From Chamaecyparis obtusa (lineage: Eukaryota; Streptophyta; Pinopsida; Cupressales; Cupressaceae), in contig BSBK01001575.1 of NCBI GenBank assembly GCA_027943335.1, forward strand, positions 690,646-754,645: a DNA stretch of 64,000 bases. The letters are read 5' to 3'. Positions within the stretch are counted from its first letter, which is position 1. Each line of letters begins with the position of its first letter. This document shows positions 11,990-23,234 of this stretch, one piece after another. The position numbers and the translations under genes are program-made. The notes under the pieces were generated by a model. The model was not told the DNA's origin. It did not search any database and worked only from the letters and a program-made list of their open reading frames with translations.

Positions 11990-12640
11990 ACCCTTGTTTT
12001 GAAATTGCTATTAGGCCTTGTAGCTTATATGTTTTGATTGCTAGAGAGCTTCTAAAGCTAAGCAAGAAGACCATTGCACGAGTTATAGCCGCGCGCTCAG
12101 GTTTGAAAATTGTATATTTTTTAATCTAATGTATATTTTAACTAGACTTTTAGCTTATTTTTGCTGTATATTTTAATCTAAAGGGAATCATGGATGTGAA
12201 CTTGAAAGAATTTTGTACTTAGTTCTTATGGAGAGAATAGTAGTAGTTTACGGTCTAATATCAAATAGAGTTTTCCAATTACAGAAAGTTAATGAATTCT
12301 AATAGCTTATATGTTTTGATTGCTGGAGAGCTTCTAGAGCTAAGCAAGAAGACCATTTCACGAGTTATAGCCGCGCGCTCAGGTTTGAAAATTGTATATA
12401 TTTTAATCTAATGTATATTTTAATCCTTTTGCCATGTCATGTAATATGTCTTGCCTTGTAGCTTATATGTTTTGAAATTGCTGTTAGGCCTTGTAGCTTA
12501 TATGTTTTGATTGCTAGAGAGCTTCTAGAGCTAAGCAAGAAGACCATTGCACTAGTCGTAGCCGCGCGCTCAGGCATGAAAATTGTATATTTTTTAATCT
12601 AATGTATATTTTAACTAGACTTTTAAAATATTAAAGGATT
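11990..12640 (+). repeat. Triplicated leader segment upstream of the transposase
   Basis: A unit of roughly 125 bp (TTGTAGCTTATATGTTTTGA ... AGCCGCGCGCTCAG ... TGTATATTTTAACTAGAC) occurs three times, near 12010, 12300 and 12490. Each carries CGCGCTCAG followed by GT (GC in the third), so each could be a 5' untranslated exon with its donor site. Lying just before the transposase start, it may be a promoter or leader region; that role is inferred. Confidence 0.6.
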
Positions 12641-12747
12641 TAACTAGGTCTAAGAAGATTTGTGTACTTTGACAATTTTGCTTAGTCACTGAAAGTTGTA
12701 GACCGAAGTTTTCATAGCCCAATTTTTGCTTCCTGTGAAGAACGATC

Positions 12748-15700
12748 ATGTCAGATAATATAAGTGAAGAACAAAATAGGGAGACAATCGCTAGATTGTG
12801 GTCTAACTTGAAAAGAAAAGGTGATGGAAAATGTTATTGTCCCTGCAAAATTTGTAAGGGCTTAAACCGTAGAAGATTGCTAATCAAAACAGTTAAGAGA
12901 CATTGTAGGGAGAATGGTCACATTGAAGGGGGGCATGACTATCATCCACTGGTAAGTTGTTCATTATATCATTTTAACAATTTATATACATATGAAATCA
13001 CTTGATGATGAGTTGAAGATCATGGTTTATTTATGTTAATCAATTTTATATAGGTTGATCTCCCCAGGGAAGTACATGATATGGAGGAACATGGGGGTAC
13101 GAATATCCAAGGTGAAGATAATGATCCCATGGAAGATGACGATCATGCGCCAGAAAACACAATTGAAGATGATGGTATAAATACATTGATCCATGACACA
13201 TTTAGTCCAAGCGGATCTGATCATGATGATGATGATAGCCTTGATGTACCTCTACTTGAGAAGGCATACGAGCCCCTATACAAAGACTCCCAAACAACTC
13301 TTCTCTCTGCTGTATTGTTGTTGTTGAACTTGAAGGTTATGAATGGTTTATCCAACATAACAATGTCACGTATGTTAAGGTATGTCATATATGTCTTTAT
13401 AGTTAACAAAGGGTGAATAATTTACCACTAATATTGTTTATATTAACAACTTATATTTTTTGTTGTAGATTGATAGGCGAGTTTTTGTTACCACCATCAA
13501 ATATTCTACCTCGCTCATATCAAGAATTATCTGCTATTATGAAAGATATTGGAATGGAGTATCAAGCAATACATGGTTGTCCCAATGATCATATTATATA
13601 TTATAAAGAACATGAATTTGCAACACAATGCCCTGTATGTCATACGAGTAGATATCGAATAGATCGAATAACAAAAAAGGTGCCTCACAAGGTTCTTCGT
13701 TACATCCCCATTATTCCACGGATGCGACAATTATTCAGGTGTACTAGCTTGGCACAATTTATGGATTACCATGCACGCAATAGAAGTCGAGATGACATTA
13801 TTCGAATCCCTGCAGATGGTTCGGCATTTATGCACATAGAGGAAAAGTGGCAACACTTCAAAGAAGAACCTCGTAATCTCAGGCTTTCATTGGCAGTGGA
13901 TGGTGTCAATCCATTTGGAGAGATGAGATCTGTTTGCTCGGTGTGGCCTATTTTTGTTATCAACAATAACATTCCTCCGTGGATGTCAATAAAGAGGGAG
14001 CACATTATGTTGGCAATGATTGTTCCAGGTATTTTATCATTTGATAGTTATTAATTTACATGTACTTACAAATCTTACAGTAAAATGGTCACAATAATTA
14101 TGTAATGTTACTGTTCATTCAAGTAGGTAAATATCAAGTTAAAGATATGAATGTATATATTGAGCCTCTTATTGACGAGTTGGTGGAGTTATGGAACAGT
14201 GTCACTATGTATGACGTGTCTAGACCAATAGGACAAAGACAATTTCAATTCCATGCAATACTTGTATGGACAATACATGATGCCCCAGGGCTAACACATT
14301 TTTGTGGTATGTTATAGTGAATTCAAGTTGCGCATGATAATTCTAATTATAAAAATCAACATATTTAATAATCCAATTATATCATTATCTTGTAGGTCTT
14401 CAAACAAAGGGAAAATTTGCATGTCCAGTTTGTGGTCCAAAGATGAAATCTCGTCATTCAAAAAGTTTAGGAAAGCATGTGTTTGATGAGTACAGACACT
14501 TCCTCCATAGGAATCATAAGTATCGAAGTATGGAAAAACATCTTTTCAATGGGAAAGAAGAGACTACATCAAAGCCACGAAGAATGACACCTCGCCTATG
14601 GAAGTTGGAATCTAATAGAATTAATCATCGAGGTAATGTCGTTCCACTTAATGGTTTATGTTTGTAATTTATATATTTCTATTGTGATTTTTGTTTACTA
14701 ATTATGTAATTGATGATCGTGAAGGTCGTCAAGGCACTACTGACAACCTTCCAAAGGGACTAAAAAGCTATCCTAGATAATTTAGTAGGTTGCCCTACTA
14801 CGAGGACCTACAAATTGTGCATTTGTTTGATCTTATGCATGTTGGAAAGAATATAACAGAGACATTATGGAAAATACTGGATGGAAGGCGTGACAAAGAA
14901 AAAAATGTCAAAATTTGTAATGACATTCATGAATCCAATCATGCACTGAAGAATTTCATTCACTCAAATAGCAATAGAGATCAGATTAATATAAGTTCCC
15001 TTCCTTGGTTATTAACGGAGCAACAAAGTGATGCCATAAAAGAAGTCATACGAAAAATTCGATTTCCCACAGGATTTGCTGGGAACATAAGCAATCTCAT
15101 ATCAAAGAAAAGTGAATTTGGGCCAGGGCTCAAAACGCATGATTGGCATACTTTCATCAAGGTAAGTTATGTTCTTCTGTATTTACAATATATTCATAAA
15201 CTACGTGTACTATTCATTATGTTATGTTAGAAAATAATGAAATGATTTGTTTATAATTACTGCAGTACGTGCTACCTCTATCTCTCCCAGAGAACTTCAA
15301 CAATAACATCAAACAAGTGATATATGATCTTGGAAAATACATGAGGTAAGCAGTAATATCTGTTCAATTTGTTGTATATATTTATTATATTCGCGATTTG
15401 TTTTTCTTGCTATGTAATCTATTGTATATTATTTTGTAAAGTCTCGTATTTATATATTTTTTGTGACTTGAATCTCTTAATGTAGGTGGTTGTCATCTAA
15501 AGAAATCCATAAAGAAGATATAAACTATTGGAAGAGAAGAATTCCTCATTTATTGTGTGAAATGCAAAAGTGTCTACCTCCAACTTTTTTCAATGCATAA
15601 GAACACTACCTCATACACCAAGTTGAGGAGATTGAATTGTGTGGACCTGCACACACTAGGTCAATGTGGATGGTTGAGAGGCACTTGAAATATTTGAAGG

Positions 15701-16965
15701 CTTTGGTTCGACAAAGAGCACATCCTGAGGGTTCTATGGTAGAGGGATACATGGTATACCAGACTATGGTGTACATTACTGAATATCTTCTTAAGTTTGC
15801 TTCAAATATCCATGTAGATCGCATTTGGGATCTCGACCCTTTTAAAAAATTCAAAGGGGAGTACTTGATGGGGAAAGGTAGATTGAGGAAAGTGACAGGT
15901 AATAAATTATAAGATGTTATTGTAATAAATTATTTCTTAATCTTCAAAATAAATCGGTTTTAAGTCGTCTATTTTTTTTTTGTACAGTTGCTCGAGAGTG
16001 GGATGCACTACATTTGTATATTGCAAACAATCTTGATTGGATGACGGTATGGATTGAACGATGTCAACATTCTGGTCACACATTAACATGGGAAGGTGTA
16101 TCTTCATTGGTTAAAGAAGCTCATCGTAATGGAGATTCTAATGTTACACAAAGGGAAATAGATTTAGCATATGGTTTAAGAGATTTCCAGGTACGTACAA
16201 AATTATTAATCACCCGTATGTTTATCAACTCACGATATAATAATTTTGACATGTTTCACATATTATTGCAGGTTAAACACCACAAGAGTATGTTCTGTAA
16301 TGGTCAAAAATTTAGCGTCAAAGTGTTGGATGACACGAAGAAAACTTGTGATTCTGGAATAACTGTAGTCTTTCAAGTGACTAATATTTCATCTAGAAAT
16401 GACTTAGATCCTCAAGAGTCTAAAAATTAATACTATGGAATTTTGGATGATATACTTGAGTGCGACTTTAGTTCCTTCAAATTAGTACTCTTCGTTGTCA
16501 AATGGTACAGGCTACGACTTAATCCAAATGATCCTAATAGAACTGTTATTGAACATGATAATGGATTTACAATGGTTAATACAAGGTTGTTTGAGCCAGT
16601 TGGGGATGAGCCCTATGTTCTTCCAAGCCAATGTGAGCAGGTATTTTACTCAGAGGTTTCACATAAACCGGGTTGGTCATTTGTTGTTAGACATGAACCG
16701 AGAGGAAGGCCGATAAAGTATAATGCGATGGAAGAAGAAGATACCGAAGAAGTAGAAGATGATGTAGATGATGATCACGATCGACAATTATTGGATGATG
16801 TTCCTAAGACAAATTTTCATGAAGAAGAAGAAGAAGATGATGACGATGATGTTGCTACTGATGATGATGATGAAGATGATTTTGATGTTGATGATGATGA
16901 TGTTGATGATGACGACAACGACGACAATGACGACGATGACGACGACGATGATGACGACGATGACG

Positions 16966-17008
<43 letters not shown>

Positions 17009-17030
17009 GGATGATGATGATGAAATTTAA
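12748..17030 (+). pseudogene. CACTA TNP2-type transposase, broken by three in-frame TAA codons
   Basis: The transposase gene of the element, readable as about ten exons: 12748-12951, 13054-13379, 13469-14028, 14127-14306, 14396-14632, 14725-15161, 15266-15345, 15486-15898, 15988-16190 and 16272-17030, all with GT-AG borders. Exon 1 has the cysteine-rich transposase-associated domain (CYCPCKICKG). Exons 3-5 carry the Transposase_21 core, with VDGVNPFG, VWPIFVINNNIPPWMS and the DAPG region, then a CPVC zinc-like motif. Later exons match DUF4218 (ELCGPAHTRSMWMVERHLKY, HPEGSMVEGY) and DUF4216 (YYGILDDILE, PSQCEQVFY). The C-terminus is an almost pure Asp/Glu tract from GAT/GAC repeats. TAA codons interrupt the frame at 14778-14780, 15598-15600 and 16428-16430, so as read it cannot give a full-length protein. 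Confidence 0.9.
16735..17030 (+). repeat. GAT/GAC/GAA microsatellite encoding an acidic tail
   Basis: Trinucleotide repeats here give about 90 mostly Asp and Glu residues at the transposase C-terminus. In a shifted frame the same repeats read as poly-Met, which is a shadow. Length slippage here would change the tail or the frame. Confidence 0.85.
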
Positions 17031-17333
17031 AGGTATGCCATCAATCCTTAATGTATTTAATATTCATTTCTTGATAGAAATATATTTGTCTTAAATGGTT
17101 ACATAGTTTATTCATTATCTATTTAAAAGCTACAAGTTTCAACTACAAATAGAATACTGCTAATCTAAATTAACTATTAATCTAAATTAATTAAATAAAA
17201 CTATTTAAAACACATATTAATGTGAGCCTGATTTAAGTGTTATAATGTGTACGTTTTAATGTTTTTAATTTTTATGTGATGCTTATGATGGATGTGATTA
17301 TGATTATGATGTGATTATGATTATGATGTGATT

Positions 17334-18278
17334 ATGCTCACGATAATTGAATTACATTTGCAGGAAATTGAACCCCTTTCAAGAGCATCCCACACAGTCT
17401 CATGGATTGACAGGTATAAGTCAATACACCTTATAGAAAGTCTATTTAATACACTTATCAATAGTAAGATTGATGTCTTCTAAGATCTCTCCCATTTGCA
17501 GGTACCAGCAAATAGGTATTTGTCAGAAGTGTCTTCCTCGAGTGAGGGAAATATAGGAATAGAAGAGGAAAGTGAGACATGCAGTTTATCTAGAATAGGG
17601 AGATTAACTAGAGGTCAAAGGACTAGAAGGAAATTCAATAAACACATGAAATTTTTCCTTGCTCAAGGGGGGTCATGTTCTTATGATGATGAGATGAAAG
17701 GCGACATCGAGGTGCCCTTGAGGTACCAACATCTACAGAAACATTGGGTACCCAAGGAACTTCCTCCAATAAACACTGATTTTTGTGTTAATGAGAGGAT
17801 ATATCGCATAGCACCATCATCATTACATGGTTTGGGCCTATTTTCTATGGATGGCATAAAGGTGTCTTACAACAAAGTTTCTGAATTGATGGAGTATGTT
17901 GGACCATGTTACGATTACAAAAGTTGGATGCATATTGTTCAATATAAAAAAAGTATGCGTAGGTATGCACTCTCGGCAAATTATATACAACATCAAGACA
18001 ATAATCAAAGTAAAAGTGTGGCTATATACATTGATGGAAGGCCAAAAGCAACAGGGAATATTGTGGGTTTTATAAATAGTACACGACCTGGGTCAACTAT
18101 AAAGCAACCCAATTGCATATTTGAGGTGTGCGAGGGAAATCGTGTATTTATCTGTGCGATAAAATCAATACGTGCAGGGGAAGAGCTGCTTATTGATTAC
18201 AATTTGAACCGCATAGATACAAACGAGGCTACTATCATGGGGGTGGTACATACTATTAAACCAACTTCTAATCAATGA
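17334..18278 (+). CDS. SET-domain protein (putative lysine methyltransferase) inside the CACTA element
   Basis: The large exon 17516-18278 encodes a SET domain. Numbered from the start of the open frame at 17496, HGLGLF (about residue 111) fits the SAM-binding GxG motif and LMEYVGPC (131) the next strand. GNIVGFINSTRP...QPNC (187-207) fits the NHxCxPN block, and AGEELLIDYN (227-236) fits the C-terminal ELxxDY block with its catalytic-type Tyr. The His of the NH pair is Ser here and the usual Cys is Arg, so activity is uncertain. A basic stretch (GQRTRRKFNKH) precedes the domain. The frame is open upstream of 17496 only through a TTG, so I propose a first exon 17334-17413 beginning ATG and splicing (GTATAAG...AAATAG) to 17516; this keeps the SET frame. 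It lies 0.3 kb after the transposase stop and is undisturbed. SET identity is firm; start is tentative. Confidence 0.8.
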
Positions 18279-18351
18279 CTCCAACATACCATTTAGTTAT
18301 TAAATTTTTGGCTAACATTTTTATACTTGATCTTTGACACAGGAGCACAAT

Positions 18352-21109
18352 ATGGAGCAACCGCCCGAAGGTGATGGTGACAATATTCCTAGCTCATCTA
18401 CACATGAGCAGGTAAAACTCATTGTAATTGTGCAAACTAGATAGAAGCAAAATGTTATTTTTTTTAATGTTATTTTCTTCATTGTTTTGGAGTAATTTTG
18501 ATAATACTAATACTATTGTTGTCACAGAGGGCCGGTGGTCGGAGAGAGGGAAAGCAACTTGCAGTCCCTCAGGAGTCCCCCCTTGTGGACCCTTTTTTTA
18601 TTGATTTAGCAGAGACCGATGACCCGATCGGTTCCATTAAAAAGCTGCTAAAGAAAATTGGGAAAGAACTTCTACGTTTGGTATCCATACATCCTCAGAC
18701 TCAGGAAATAAAAGACAGGGCAGCTGAGTTGTTGCGCACTTCTGAAAACTTTAAAGTAAGTATTAATGAAATTTTTAATTATTACAAGAGTTCAATAATG
18801 GTTTTTATGTTATGCTCTTTTATGACATTAATTAAAATATGGATGCATTGTCTTTACAGAGTTATTTGCATAATTTTGAACCCCATTCCCATGATGAGGC
18901 CGGTATTGCAAGTGGTTCAGGTAGATCACATGTTCCATTCCCCACTTGTGTTTTCCACTGAATATATATAGGAATGATCATAATCATTGACAATACATGC
19001 TCGAACAATCTTTTTTTTTAATGCTCTAACAATCTTGTCCATGCTAGTCCACGTGTTCTATATTTATGCATGCTCTAACAATTTTATTCTTCAGCTCCTT
19101 TCCATGATGATATGACAATGCCGCCTCCATCCAGGACAACCACAAATGTCTTGCCGACTGCCATGTCAACAACACACAGCCTAAATGCACCAACTGTTGC
19201 ACCATCTACTGGTACACAAATCCCTCTTTTTCTCTCTTTTGTTATGTGTTTAAGTATTATGTGTTTACGATGTAGATCCCTTGATTGTGTTTGTGCCATG
19301 GGTGCTCTGCACCAATTTATTTCCCTTGAGGTATTATTTCTTGGAGGCATTTGATAATGGTTTTTATTTTTTGCAATAGGAGATGCAACAAGTCCCGATG
19401 CAACATCATTTCCTAGATGTTCCCGTGTTCCTAGTACGGGAACGGTGAAGGATTGCGTATTGATCATCAGCGACGATGAAGGCATTCCCTTAAAAGTATC
19501 CAAACTTCCAGGTACTTTAAAGTTATTATTATTCTATAGTGATATAATAGTAATTTAGTTTTTGATCACTCTTCATCGACTAATGATCCCATGATTATTT
19601 TGTAGGGAATGATATTTTTTGGCGAAAACTTGGTGACGAGTGTTTGCAGATATTAGGGCCCACCATACGTACATGGTGGAACATCATATCCTAACTAAAA
19701 CCCCAAACCACTATTTTGATTTCATATCATTGCTAGAATAGTTTTCCTTTTCATCAATTTCTTGAACTATATTAAAGGTAGCTTCTCTTCATTTATGAGT
19801 CTAACATGTTTTTTTTTACTTAAAAAGTTGAAGGATGATCTTGTACATAGTATGACCCAGCTTTTTGGACCTCGTGCATTCGAGAGAAACAAGCTCCTTG
19901 AAAGAGCTGGTTTATGTTTGAAGTATATTAGGGACCAGTACAGGAAATATTTAGAGGTTAACCCAAGGCACGAGCGTCCGCCCTGTGTTCTTGAGGCTGA
20001 GTGGCAGGGTTTGATTTTGGATGGAAAGTATAAAGCCGACATGAAAAAAGGAATTACGCCAGTAGAGAGTAGAGCAAGGTATGTGATACTTTTGAGAATG
20101 TAATTATGTACTAATTAACCTCTAAATTTTTCCTGTACTGGTCTCTAACATATTTCAAATTTTTCATAGATTGCCTGACACATCAAAGGCAACAAAGGCA
20201 AGATTAGAAAAGCACGGGACACACAAGCTCAAATCTGGTGGTTTTTCCAAACTTCAAGCACGAGTTGTAAGTATTAGTAAATGAAAACTTGTATCAATTT
20301 TTTTATATATTGCAAGGAAATTTTTTTTGATCAAACAATGCAAGTAAAATTCACCATACCAAGAAAAAATGTAGGGGTCAGAGTTCAATAGATGCCTCAC
20401 AGAAGAGGACAAGAGAATTGGCTTCCAACAAGGCTATAGAGCCGTGGCTGAATGGCTACGAGCTGAAATCAGTGTGCAAGGTTCAAATAATGATGCATCT
20501 GAGCCACAGGTAAATAAGCTAAATGAAATTTATTTCAAATTGAATACTTTACCAATTAGTCTATTTGATGTTAAGTTCTAATATAAAGTGAGTATATCTG
20601 TTTTAAGAAAGCAATGATAACAATGTGTAGGATATTGGAATGCAGCCTGACAATCCTTCTACACAATCTATGCATAATGAAGGTTCGCATGATGTGCATC
20701 CTAGTGGTGGAGGTATACATTTGCTATTAAAAATTTTATATGTAATTACAATTGGTGTTTGGATTAATGTAACATTTTGTATAGCAACTGTAGAGGATCG
20801 AGGGGTCGGTGCTCATGAGCATGTTGAGGTTGAGTCTAGACAAAATGATGTGGCCAGATCAGGTAATTAAAGAGCGCCACAGTTATGTTCTTTAAAATAA
20901 TTAAATACTTGTAACAATTATAATTAAATATTTTAAATTTAACTCTTTTATTTGTTATTGTAGAGGACCCCCCTTTGCAGCAGCATAGGAATTTGAGATC
21001 ATCAAGAATAGAGAACAAAACAATTGATGAGGGGGGTATTGATGATAACACTGATGCTCCTCTTAGAGCTTACATAGAAAAAAAAATTAGAAAGAGAAAA
21101 AAGAAATGA
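18352..21109 (+). CDS. Second CACTA protein (TnpA / Transposase_24-like), multi-exon
   Basis: A chain of exons in compatible phase: 18352-18411, 18528-18755, 18860-18920, 19095-19211, 19380-19511, 19606-19668, about 19778-20078, 20170-20266, 20375-20509, 20631-20712, 20785-20862 and 20964-21109, giving roughly 480-500 residues with no internal stop. It starts MEQPPEGDGD. The middle is charged and helical (LFGPRAFERNKLLERAGLCL). The segment around TSKATKARLEKHGTHKLKSG, then GFQQGYRAVAEWL, resembles the nucleic-acid-binding region of Transposase_24-type En/Spm proteins. The end is KIRKRKKK, a likely nuclear signal. In En/Spm the second protein binds subterminal repeats, which fits the palindromes at both ends. 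The acceptor at 18342, 64 bp past the SET stop, suggests shared or alternative transcripts. The border of the 19778 exon is uncertain; 19828 is the alternative. Confidence 0.7.
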
Positions 21110-22740
21110 TTGTCATCTAAATACCTTAATTGATAATGACTGAATTTTATGTCTCAATGAATTTAATTATGTGCTAATGAATGTTCATGAATTATGTGTT
21201 TATTTTCATATTGATGAATGTTGCGTGTTAACTAATCTAATGTGTTAATGAATGTTATCATGTGATATTGATTGAATGTTACATTTTATTAATAATTGAA
21301 AGAATGAATGAATGTTAGATGTTAACGGGGAATGTAGAGTGATGTTAGGGGGAGGGGGGTGGGGCCAAATGAGCTTCCACCTTCACGTGGTTGGCCCTGT
21401 TTAGTAGAGAATATTAAACTATATTCTGGAAACAAAGTGAAGCTCAATAAGATACTAAATGAGTCAAAATGGTTATCAAGGTCCTCTATCCATAAGATAC
21501 TTGTAGTCAAAATGGTTATTAATAAGATACTTGTAGTCAAAATGGTTATCTAGGTCCTCTATCCATTCCATAAGTTCTTCACCATTCAAACTTCCTCCAT
21601 AACAAGGAATGTGCTCTAGGTTAGTCATGAAGCCTAGCATGGACTCTCTGTCAGATAGAGCCACTATTTCAGAGCCTTTTCTGTGCATTTCCTTCAAGCA
21701 CTGTATAGTGTGCGGATGTGAAAGGGAGGGCAGACCAGTGTGGAAGTTAGAGTATTTATATCTTATGCTTTGAGAGTTTATTTGGTAGATTCAAGACACC
21801 TTATATCAAAGTTATTCCTTTTTCTTATCTGTTGTTCTGTCAAACCCTCATTTTTTGGGTTATTGCATTCAAATGGCCTTAACTTGCAAATAAACCATAG
21901 GATATCCTCTGTTCTTTGTAAAATGCAAGTTAAGGGGGTTTATTTTCATATTTTAAAAGCTTTGGAACAGGATACTAAGCCAGAGAATTTCAAGAGCAAG
22001 CCCTAGGTCAAGAATCTCAATGTTCTTGACTAGGAGTTGATGGATTATGCAAGATCAGAGGGTAGCGGCAAGTAAAGGACCTCAAACCTTGTTGAATCTA
22101 GATCTTTAGAGCATGGTGGACATCTTCAAACTCTGATCTTGGTTTCATGCACCCATTTTCAATGCCTTGTTTTGGAACCCACACCCAAAGGCATGCATTA
22201 GGTTTGCAGACTCAATAAGGACATTGATATGCTGGAGTGGAGTCAGGGTCTGGGAGTTGGAGGATTGTTAGAACATCAAAAAGGGTACTCAAAAAACATA
22301 TAAGTTCATAAGGTCCTTTGTCAAATTGAAGAGTTATTGCTGCAGAACAGGTTTTGGAGACCTACTAGAGTCACTAGGTCTATTTGGACCCGTTTGGACC
22401 ACGACACACAGTAGCATCTACAGAGAAGAAGTTTGGTATGCAATGGTCTTGAAACCTCCTGAGAAATTCTTGGTATGCATTTGTGTGGTGCAAAAGCTTC
22501 GTTGAAAGAGAAAAAGAAGAAAAGAATAGAAATGATTTTTTTTCTTTTTATGTCATATACTGTAACCAGCTACTTATAACTTGCAAAAATTATTATAACC
22601 ATTTGAAATTGAAACTTAGTTTAATGTGAAACTGAGAACTACTTTATTAGAGCTTTTTGTGATTTAGATTCAGACATCAAGAACATTGTTTGCCTAATAT
22701 TGTGATTAATGTTTATTTATTAATATCTCATACTGACAAA
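21110..22740. other. Internal CACTA sequence, mostly unassigned
   Basis: Apart from the gag scrap at 21476-21697 and a 45-bp piece of the side element (22384-22430, GGACCCGTTTGGACCACGAC) I recognise nothing. A 28-bp direct repeat (AAGATACTTGTAGTCAAAAT) is at about 21495-21550. The 3' untranslated region of the preceding gene probably ends within the first 200 bp. Confidence 0.5.
21476..21697 (-). pseudogene. LTR-retrotransposon gag fragment
   Basis: Translated on minus, the segment CYGGSLNGEELMEWIEDLDN followed by HFDYKYL resembles the start of the Ty3/gypsy retrotransposon gag domain of plants (F/YxGxLxGEEL..WI..LD.YFDY). The coding continues only into a short internal duplication of NHFDYKYL and then stops. 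It is a scrap carried within the CACTA element, not a working gene. Confidence 0.55.
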
Positions 22741-22756
22741 CAATTGATAATTGTAG

Positions 22757-23150
22757 GGAAAACGTCATTGGGGGTCTTTGAGGATCCACCAGAAGCCAAG
22801 GAGAAAATGTATTCAAATGCTAAAGATGGTGTAACAGTCCTTACAGCTGTTGAACCTTGCTATGTAGATCATCTCCGATTCTCCAAGTTCAACAGTACTG
22901 TGGTATTCCTTTGGATACTTCTAATGGTAAATTTCAGACATCAAGTTCTTTTCGTATGAAACTACTACATTTGTAATCTGTAGTTTTAAACTTTTAGTTT
23001 ATAAATGTTCATCAGCTTTAGTTCGTATGCTGCCATTTCAAGTATGATTAATGAAGTTACCTTTATCACAGGATGAAAGTGAGCAGTCAGCATACTGGTA
23101 CGGAGCTGGCAGCATTGATACGGTGACTAGGGCATCGTTTAATGGTGGTA
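22757..23150 (+). pseudogene. Captured exons of an unidentified gene
   Basis: Two exon-like pieces with good composition are bounded by splice-like sites. About 22757-22901 starts after TTGTAG and reads GKTSLGVFEDPPEAKEK ... VLTAVEPCYVDHLRFSKF. About 23072-23142 starts after CACAG and reads DESEQSAYWYGAGSID. They look like consecutive exons of a host protein-coding gene, carried between palindromic modules, which is how CACTA elements transduplicate genes. I do not recognise the parent. Confidence 0.45.
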
Positions 23151-23234
23151 TTGTGTTTTCCCGTATTTAGGGCATCGGCCTTTTGAAGCATTGCCTTCAT
23201 CTTTCTTAAGTCTGAGTTTTAAGTTTGTTTATCT

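Noticed and set aside
16768..17094. Poly-Met ORF of 108 codons
   Set aside because: A frame-shifted shadow of the GAT/GAC tract that encodes the acidic tail of the transposase.
17033..17515. Transposase-SET in-frame fusion
   Set aside because: Joining the transposase exon to 17364 and then 17502 or 17516 leaves the SET frame or meets a stop; a separate start at 17334 fits better.
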